Positions 1 to 4,132 of a stretch of DNA of 5,232 nt are shown here, piece by piece; the first letter of the stretch is position 1; each line of letters begins with the position of its first letter. The stretch lies in the NCBI GenBank assembly GCA_903918705.1, contig CAIXFP010000059.1, forward strand, positions 1 to 5,232, in the 5' to 3' direction. This stretch comes from an uncultured Pseudomonadota bacterium (lineage in GTDB: Bacteria; Pseudomonadota; Gammaproteobacteria; Burkholderiales; Thiobacillaceae). The notes beneath the pieces were generated by a model. It was not told the DNA's origin. It ran no database searches and saw only the letters and a list, made by a program, of their open reading frames with translations. The translations under genes were made by a program, and so were the position numbers.

Positions 1-823
1 GCGGCAGCGGCACGCCGCGCTGGAACAGCCAGACCGGGTAGATCACCCACATCCAGGCATCGACGAACTTCTCCACCAGGCCGGCCTGGCAGAAGGCAGC
101 CAGGCGCCGGTCGCGCCAGGACATGAGGGTGAACATCTCCCAGGTGGAGGGCCGGGCGGAGACGTTGCCCGGGTAGCGCGGCTTGGGCCCGGTCGAGGCG
201 GCGTGCTGCTTCGCCTCCAGGCGCGCCCAGGGCAGGGTTTCCTCCACCCACAGGAAGGTGGCCAGGCCCGCCGCGCCGATGGACGCGAGGCCAAACCAGA
301 GCAGGCCGGTACGGGCGCCGAAGTGTTGCGCCAGATAGGCGGTGACGATGCCGGCGATGGCCACGCCGACGTAGCCGGCGAACTCGTTGACGCCGATGGC
401 GAAGCCGCGCTGGTCGCCCCGGGCCAGATCCAGCTTGGAAGTCTGGGTCATGGACCAGGTGAAGCCCTGGTTCACGCCCAGCAGCACCGTGGCGGCGACG
501 ATCCAGCCCCAGGACGGCGCGAAATAGATCATCACGGGGATCGGCACAGCGGACAGCCAACCCCAGAACAGCACCCTCTTGCGGCCGATCCGCTCGGACA
601 GGCGCCCGGCGACGAAGTTGAGGGAGCCTTTCACCACCCCGAAGGCCACCACGAAACTGGTGAGGAGCAGGAAGGACCCGCGCGGCACCCCGAATTCGCT
701 CTCCGACAGTGCCGGCACGACAGTGCGCATCATCCCCAGGGTGAGGCCAACGAAGAACACCTGGACGACCTGGTGGGCGAACTGGCTGAAGTTGTCGCGG
801 ATGCCGTGGTTGAGTGTGGCCAT
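1..823 (-). CDS. MFS transporter (partial, C-terminal part beyond left edge)
   Basis: A hydrophobic membrane transporter of the major facilitator superfamily; 274 residues are visible before the frame leaves the window, roughly the first seven of about twelve helices. The strongest signature is MFS motif A in the loop after the second helix, GRLSERIGRKR at residues 73-83. Hydrophobic segments lie near residues 18-38, 50-72, 84-102, 105-125, 145-168 and 171-192, followed by a charged cytoplasmic loop (about 195-245) typical of the MFS midpoint, and another helix begins near 255. The NEFAGYVG stretch (146-153) lies in the fifth helix, where antiporter-type motif C often falls. The ATG at 821-823 sits only 4 nt after the hydrolase stop (TGACCCCATG) with no good Shine-Dalgarno of its own, which suggests translational coupling. 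The substrate cannot be read from sequence; the neighbours suggest a sulfur compound (inference). Confidence 0.9.
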   Translation of the reverse strand, partial: MATLNHGIRDNFSQFAHQVVQVFFVGLTLGMMRTVVPALSESEFGVPRGSFLLLTSFVVAFGVVKGSLNFVAGRLSERIGRKRVLFWGWLSAVPIPVMIYFAPSWGWIVAATVLLGVNQGFTWSMTQTSKLDLARGDQRGFAIGVNEFAGYVGVAIAGIVTAYLAQHFGARTGLLWFGLASIGAAGLATFLWVEETLPWARLEAKQHAASTGPKPRYPGNVSARPSTWEMFTLMSWRDRRLAAFCQAGLVEKFVDAWMWVIYPVWLFQRGVPLP

Positions 824-827
824 GGGG

Positions 828-1577
828 TCAGGCGGCGAGACCAAGGTTGGCTTTCACCATGCGATCAATCTCGGCCGGCCGCGGCGGGATCTCCCGGGTC
901 AGCGCATCGACGAAGGCCTCACGCGGCATCGTCAGCATGGGATTCCAGCGCTTCTCGAAGCCGATGGTGGAAGCAGGCTTTCCGGATATACCGGCACCGC
1001 ACACGCTACCGGCGACATGACCGGCGTAGATCTCGATTTCATTCGGCAGGGTGAGCAGTTTGGCATGCACACTGTCCCAGATCTGCCCGGCCATTTCAGT
1101 TTCCTTGCCGGCCAGGTCGGGGCGTCCGATCGAGCCGACGAACAGGGTGTCGCCGGTTAAGACAAACCAGGGTTCAGGGTTTGCATCGCCCATGCGGCGC
1201 TTGTCGGTGACCAGCAGGCAGATGGAGTCCGGTGTGTGGCCGGGTGTATGCAGCACGTCAATCCAGACGTTGCCGACGTCGATGCGTTGGCCATCTTTCA
1301 GCGGCTCGACTGGGAAGTTGACGCGCCCGTTGTTGGATTCGTGCAGGCAGTAAACGCCACCGCATTTCTCCGCCAGCGCGCGGCCGCCAGAGTAATGGTC
1401 GGCGTGGACGTGGGTATCGATGACATGGGTGATCTTGACGTTCTGCTTGGCAGCTTCGGCCAGGAATCAGTCCTCGTCGCCGAGCACGGGATCGACCGCA
1501 ACCGCGACATTGCAGGAGCCGCAGCCAAACAGGTAGGACAGGGTGGCCTCACGGGTGGCCAGTTGGCGGAAAAACAT
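828..1577 (-). pseudogene. MBL-fold metallo-hydrolase, persulfide dioxygenase (ETHE1)-like, interrupted by in-frame TGA
   Basis: The frame opens with ATG at 1577, preceded by AGGAG (1584-1588) 6 nt away, and runs 249 codons to TGA at 828-830, with a TGA at codon 37 (1467-1469). Frame and similarity continue unbroken on both sides, so this is a point change (most simply TGG Trp to TGA), not a frameshift. After the stop come the metal-binding motif THVHADH (residues 55-61), HTPGH (110-114), GDTLF with Asp143, and YAGH with His187 followed by the GSVCGAG and STIGFEKRWNP signatures of ETHE1/persulfide dioxygenase-like members of the metallo-beta-lactamase superfamily. Such enzymes oxidise glutathione persulfide or related sulfane sulfur in the cytoplasm; no rhodanese domain is attached. 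The only common start after the stop is GTG at 1254-1256, which lacks a Shine-Dalgarno and would give a 142-residue piece without the THxHxDH motif. Hence called a pseudogene; recoding or sequencing error are alternatives. Confidence 0.85.
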
Positions 1578-1583
1578 GGGAGT

Positions 1584-1588
1584 CTCCT
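1584..1588 (-). promoter_or_regulatory. Ribosome binding site of the MBL hydrolase
   Basis: AGGAG on the minus strand, 6 nt before ATG at 1577. It fixes the real start of the hydrolase upstream of the in-frame TGA, showing that the gene was once translated through that codon. Confidence 0.7.
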
Positions 1589-1597
1589 CTTATGGGG

Positions 1598-1951
1598 TCA
1601 AAAGGTCAGGACCGTGTCGGCCCAATTGGTCCAGTACGCCAGCTTCTCGATGGTGCCGCGCTGGGTGCCGGGTATGAGTTCCTCGTCCGCCATGCCGCGG
1701 GCGTCCATGCAGACGCCGCACACATCCACCCGTTCCGGGGCGAGGCGGATGATCTTGCCCAGCATGACCTGCAGGTTGTAGAAGCCGTTGGGCGGTTTCT
1801 GGTTACGTTTGGCGATGAACACCGCATCGCCCATCAGAAACACCCGGATTTCCTGCTCCGGCTCATGGGACACGGCTTGGGCCAGGCGCAGGGCGTTGTA
1901 GGGGCGCTCGTCGCCGTAGGGCGCGTCATTGAGGATGAACAGGGTGCGCAT
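1598..1951 (-). CDS. DsrE-family sulfur-relay protein, second tandem copy
   Basis: A 117-residue soluble protein of the DsrE/DsrF/TusD-like fold. It begins MRTLFILNDAPYG, a beta strand plus loop typical of the family, and carries CGVCMDARGM (residues 78-87), whose Cys78 and Cys81 are the candidate persulfide-carrying cysteines. A TTG two codons upstream (1957) is possible, but ATG at 1951 is preferred: GAGGG lies 7 nt before it, and the resulting N-terminus aligns with the paralog upstream. The start is 10 nt after that paralog's stop, and GAGGG overlaps the stop codon. DsrE proteins pass sulfane sulfur between rhodaneses, TusA and oxidising enzymes; the partners here are inferred from the operon. 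It lacks the third cysteine (position 47) of its neighbour, so the two may not be equivalent. Confidence 0.88.
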   Translation of the reverse strand: MRTLFILNDAPYGDERPYNALRLAQAVSHEPEQEIRVFLMGDAVFIAKRNQKPPNGFYNLQVMLGKIIRLAPERVDVCGVCMDARGMADEELIPGTQRGTIEKLAYWTNWADTVLTF

Positions 1952-1961
1952 GGGCAATCCC

Positions 1962-2312
1962 TCAGAAATCCAGGATGCGATCGGCCCACAGGGTCCAGTC
2001 GGTCAATTCCTCCAGGGTGCCCTTGTGCACGCCCTCGGCCAGCATGTCCGGCGTCATGCCGCGCGCCTCCATGCAGGTGCCGCAGGTGGCCACCTGGCCG
2101 TGGCGCAACACCGGTTTCAACATTCGTTCGACGTTGTAGTAGCCCTGGGGCGTGATCTGGCCGGACTTGGCGCACATCACCGAATCGCCCATCAGAAACA
2201 CGCGCACCTCCACAGCTTCGCGTCGTGCCAGGGAATCCGCCAGGCGCAGGCCGTTGTAGCTGCGTTCCGAGCCGTAGGGGGCGTCGTTCAAAATCACCAA
2301 TATGCGGAACAT
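1962..2312 (-). CDS. DsrE-family sulfur-relay protein, first tandem copy
   Basis: A 116-residue soluble DsrE-family protein starting MFRILVILNDAPYGSER, with CGTCMEARGM at residues 77-86. Cys77 and Cys80 match the cysteine pair of the downstream copy; Cys47 (in VMCAKSG) is unique to this one. Both copies share the NDAPYG turn, the VFLMGD strand, the G-Y/F-YN segment near 57-60, the CGxCM(D/E)ARGM motif and the C-terminal W-ADxxLxF tail, so they are a tandem duplication that has diverged. ATG at 2312 is supported by GGAG (2320-2323) 7 nt upstream. The gene starts 30 nt after the regulator's stop. The expected role is cytoplasmic sulfane-sulfur transfer; the specific donor and acceptor cannot be read, though the rhodanese domain encoded just upstream is an obvious candidate donor. 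Confidence 0.88.
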   Translation of the reverse strand: MFRILVILNDAPYGSERSYNGLRLADSLARREAVEVRVFLMGDSVMCAKSGQITPQGYYNVERMLKPVLRHGQVATCGTCMEARGMTPDMLAEGVHKGTLEELTDWTLWADRILDF

Positions 2313-2342
2313 CTCTGTTCTCCAGAGGACAGCGCGTCTTGA

Positions 2343-3008
2343 TCAGACTACTACGGGGTGGCCGCCGGCGCGCCACTCGGCCACCCCGTCTTCCAGGCGA
2401 AAGGCCCGGAAACCTTCCTGGCGCAGCAGTTCCACAGCCTCCCTGGCCATCAGGCAGAAGGGCCCTCGGCAATAGGCCACCACCGGCTTGTCACGGGGGA
2501 GTTCGGCGAGCCGCTTGTGCAATTCGTCGATGGGCATGGACTGGGCATAGGGCAGATGGCCGGCCTGGAACTCCGTCTCGGGACGCACGTCCAGCACAGT
2601 CAATTCATCACGTTCGGCCTGGACCAGAAGATCTTCCCGGTTCACCGGGGTCAACTGGTTCACGTCCTCCGCCAACCGGGCGAGGGCCGCGCGCAACTCC
2701 AGCAGCCGATCCTCGGCCAGGGAGCAAATGGCGACCCAGAAGTCCGCCACTGCCTCGCCGGTCAGGCTGTAGTGGATGTTCTTCCCCTCCCGCCGGGTTT
2801 CCACCAGATGCGCTTGGCGCAAATCCTTCAGATGGGCGCTGGCCAACTTGAGGGAGATGGAGGCTTCCCGGGCGAGTTGCTCCACCGGCTTTTCCCCCTG
2901 GCACAGGAGTTCGATCAATTCCAGCCGCTTGGGACTGGCCATGGCCTTACCGATGCGTGCCACCTGGCCGTAAAGCACGTCCTTCACCTGTCTGCCCGCA
3001 TCGCTCAT
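2343..3008 (-). CDS. ArsR-family transcriptional regulator with C-terminal rhodanese domain
   Basis: A 221-residue two-domain protein. Residues about 12-105 form an ArsR/SmtB winged helix: ASPKRLELIELL (24-35), recognition-helix region EASISLKLASAHLKDLRQAHLV (48-69, shown here only in outline) and wing residues TRREGKNIHYSL. Residues about 122-221 are a rhodanese (sulfurtransferase) domain with DVRPETEFQAGHLP (140-153) and active-site loop CRGPFC (180-185); Cys180 is the expected persulfide-bearing residue. Cysteines 36 and 95 in the DNA-binding half could form a regulatory dithiol as in persulfide-sensing ArsR proteins such as BigR and SqrR, but Cys36 is about three residues off their first cysteine position, so this is tentative. 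ATG at 3008 has GGAG (3016-3019) 7 nt upstream. As first gene of the operon it probably represses its own promoter and responds to sulfane sulfur (inference). Confidence 0.92.
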   Translation of the reverse strand: MSDAGRQVKDVLYGQVARIGKAMASPKRLELIELLCQGEKPVEQLAREASISLKLASAHLKDLRQAHLVETRREGKNIHYSLTGEAVADFWVAICSLAEDRLLELRAALARLAEDVNQLTPVNREDLLVQAERDELTVLDVRPETEFQAGHLPYAQSMPIDELHKRLAELPRDKPVVAYCRGPFCLMAREAVELLRQEGFRAFRLEDGVAEWRAGGHPVVV

Positions 3009-3117
3009 TAAAACACTCCAAAGATCAAACGGTCGCTAGAATATATCACCCGGCTTGTTCTTATGGCAGCCACATTTACGATTTCTGAAGAATGGCCAGT
3101 ACGGGTAATCTGAGTGC
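3009..3117. promoter_or_regulatory. Intergenic regulatory region between the sulfur operon and the divergent ArsR remnant
   Basis: This 109-nt non-coding, AT-richer stretch separates two regulator genes facing away from each other. For the leftward operon it holds an extended -10 element, TGATATATT on the minus strand (3040-3048), and the regulator's Shine-Dalgarno at 3016-3019. It also holds a perfect short inverted repeat, TTCT-GA-AGAA (3083-3092), upstream of the -10. No strong -35 is seen, which suits an extended -10 promoter. Assignment as promoter-operator is inferred from position. Confidence 0.5.
3040..3048 (-). promoter_or_regulatory. Candidate extended -10 promoter element for the sulfur operon
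   Basis: On the minus strand the sequence reads TGATATATT: a TATATT hexamer (3040-3045) preceded by TG one base upstream. It lies about 32 nt before the regulator's ATG, leaving room for a short leader and its ribosome binding site. The hexamer 17 nt upstream (TGCCAT) is a poor -35. Confidence 0.4.
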
Positions 3118-3270
3118 ATGAGCCCCAAGAAAAAACTGTTCGAGCAATTCGCCCGCGTTGCCAAGCCGCCAGCCCGAATCGTCTGGACCTGCTGGAGACG
3201 CTGGCCCAGGGCGAGAAGAGCGTGGATGCCCTGTGTCCGCGCCGCCGCCAATATGGCTTGAATCAGCTGG
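3118..3270 (+). pseudogene. Remnant of a divergent ArsR-family regulator, frameshifted and truncated at the IS21 end
   Basis: From ATG at 3118 the plus strand encodes MSPKKKLFEQFARVAK, then the frame is lost; in another frame from 3168 it continues ASPNRLDLLETLAQGEK followed by SVDALC (to 3236). Joined, this matches the N-terminal ArsR helices of the regulator at 2343-3008 (ARIGKAMASPKRLELIELL, then QGEKPVEQL), with about 17 identities in 27 aligned positions. Only 2 nt separate the two parts where such proteins have two residues, so a loss of 4 nt explains the shift. After SVDALC similarity fades and the sequence meets the IS terminus at about 3271, so the rest of the HTH and any rhodanese domain are missing. 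The remnant shows that a second, divergently transcribed regulator once stood here. It cannot make a functional regulator. Confidence 0.72.
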
Positions 3271-3323
3271 TGTGAATCTGGCGCGGAGTGCCGAGGGAGC
3301 GGGCGGTGTGAACTGCCGGGCGG
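3269..3323. repeat. Repeated terminal sites of the IS21 element
   Basis: Two imperfect direct repeats lie 36 nt apart: GGTGTGAATCTGGCGCGG (3269-3286) and GGTGTGAACTGCCGGGCGG (3305-3323). IS21-family ends often hold several such transposase-binding repeats. The outer copy probably marks the tip of the element. Confidence 0.5.
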
Positions 3324-3338
3324 CATAGCAAAGGGAAG

Positions 3339-3367
3339 CCGCCGGCCCTCAGGAGAGGGTATGGCGG
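3339..3367 (-). terminator. Hairpin downstream of istB, possible terminator
   Basis: CCGCC (3339-3343) pairs with GGCGG (3363-3367), and CCCTC (3346-3350) pairs with GAGGG (3355-3359) around an AGGA loop, with a small asymmetric internal loop. It starts 26 nt past the end of the original istB frame. On the minus strand it is followed by CTTCCCTTT, only a weak T-rich tract, so termination may be leaky or absent. The rest of 3273-3392 contains no gene. Confidence 0.3.
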
Positions 3368-3392
3368 AGAGCCTATTGGAGAGAGAGGAGGA

Positions 3393-3476
3393 TCAGGTTT
3401 CGGCCTGGTCGCGCATGCGGTAGCTGGGCCCCTCGATCACGAGGGACTCGGCGTGATGCAGCAGGCGGTCGAGCAC
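3393..3476 (-). pseudogene. istB: Out-of-frame C-terminal tail of istB
   Basis: This stretch encodes VLDRLLHHAESLVIEGPSYR followed by MRDQAET and TGA at 3393-3395. It is the conserved C-terminus of IstB proteins but lies in a different frame from the main istB frame. Inserting one base at about 3477-3478 would join the two parts into a protein of about 246 residues, the usual IstB length. Confidence 0.8.
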
Positions 3477-4132
3477 GCTGAAGTCAGGGTGCTGTCGTTC
3501 TTGAAGATCTCCGGCCAATGCTTGAAGGCGCGGTTGCTGGTGATGACCGTCGAACCCCGCTCGTAGCGCTGGCTGATCACCTGGAACAGGGCATCGGCGC
3601 CGAACTTGCCGATGGGCAGATACCCCAACTCGTCCACCACCAGCAGGGCGGGTTTCATCAACCGTGCCATCTCGCGCTTGATCCCGCCGGTAGCCTGGGC
3701 GGCGGCCAGGGCGTTGACGATGTCGATGGCGCTGGTGAACAGCGCCGTCTTCCCCTGCAGGCACGCGGCATGGGCCAGCGCGATGGCCAGATGGGTCTTG
3801 CCCACCCCGACGCCGCCCAACAGGATTACGTTGCCGTGTTCCGCCAGGAACGCCAGGCGGAAGAGCTGCTGCACCTGGGCGCGATTGATCTTCTTCGGCC
3901 AACTCCAATCGAATCCATCCAGGGTCTTGATCCCCGGCAGCCGGGCGGCCTTCACCCGGCGGGCGACCAAGGCCTCGTCGCGGCGCGCCACCTCGCCCTC
4001 GGCCAGGTGTTCCAGGAACCGGCCGTGGTTCCAGGATTCACGGGCGGCTTGGGCCGCCAAGGGGGCAGCCTGCTGGTGGAAATACGGCAACTGCAAGCGT
4101 TGCAGGTGAGCCAGCAGCGTGGCTTCAGACAT
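3437..4132 (-). CDS. istB: IS21-family helper ATPase IstB, C-terminally frameshifted
   Basis: IstB is the AAA+ ATPase that assists the IstA transposase in target selection and strand transfer. Visible are Walker A GGVGVGKTH (residues 106-114), Walker B LLVVDELGY (163-171), sensor-1-like TVITSNR (195-201) and the family stretch FKHWPEIFKNDSTLTSA. The frame then goes wrong: the last residues CSTACCITPSPS replace the conserved VLDRLLHHAE tail, which is found in the next frame (3393-3476). A one-base loss near 3477-3478, not within a homopolymer, accounts for this. The ATG at 4130-4132 overlaps the istA stop by 8 nt (ATGTCTGA), so translation is probably coupled to istA. The product of 231 residues keeps the nucleotide-binding core but lacks the conserved C-terminal DRLLHHAE and SYRMRD motifs, and is probably impaired. 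Confidence 0.9.
   Translation of the reverse strand: MSEATLLAHLQRLQLPYFHQQAAPLAAQAARESWNHGRFLEHLAEGEVARRDEALVARRVKAARLPGIKTLDGFDWSWPKKINRAQVQQLFRLAFLAEHGNVILLGGVGVGKTHLAIALAHAACLQGKTALFTSAIDIVNALAAAQATGGIKREMARLMKPALLVVDELGYLPIGKFGADALFQVISQRYERGSTVITSNRAFKHWPEIFKNDSTLTSACSTACCITPSPS

Noticed and set aside
203..1160. Long plus-strand open frames opposite the MFS and MBL genes
   Set aside because: They are low-complexity translations rich in Arg, Pro, Gly and His, typical of antisense frames in GC-rich DNA. The minus strand carries recognisable MFS and MBL motifs over the same bases.
828..1256. 142-residue protein starting at GTG 1256 as the real hydrolase gene
   Set aside because: It lacks the THxHxDH metal motif and has no Shine-Dalgarno. 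The family sequence clearly continues upstream to ATG 1577, so this is only the tail of the interrupted gene.
1443..1466. SECIS-like element after the in-frame TGA
   Set aside because: The available hairpins (CUGC/GCAG with a 3-nt loop, or GGC/GCC with a 7-nt loop) are too short and weak to call a selenocysteine insertion element.
1467..1469. Alternative genetic code with TGA read as Trp or Gly
   Set aside because: The regulator, both DsrE genes, the hydrolase itself and istA all end at TGA with correct family lengths, and Trp is encoded by TGG throughout, so TGA is a true stop here.
1955..1957. TTG start for the second DsrE gene
   Set aside because: ATG at 1949-1951 has ideal Shine-Dalgarno spacing (7 nt) and gives an N-terminus matching the paralog. 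TTG would place GAGGG only 1 nt away.
1929..3011. Plus-strand frames opposite the DsrE and ArsR-rhodanese genes
   Set aside because: They show no recognisable domains and lie exactly antisense to well-supported genes with ribosome binding sites.
3036..3326. Minus-strand 96-residue frame spanning the intergenic region, ArsR remnant and IS end
   Set aside because: It crosses the proposed IS boundary and the promoter region and has no family features. The opposite strand shows ArsR similarity.
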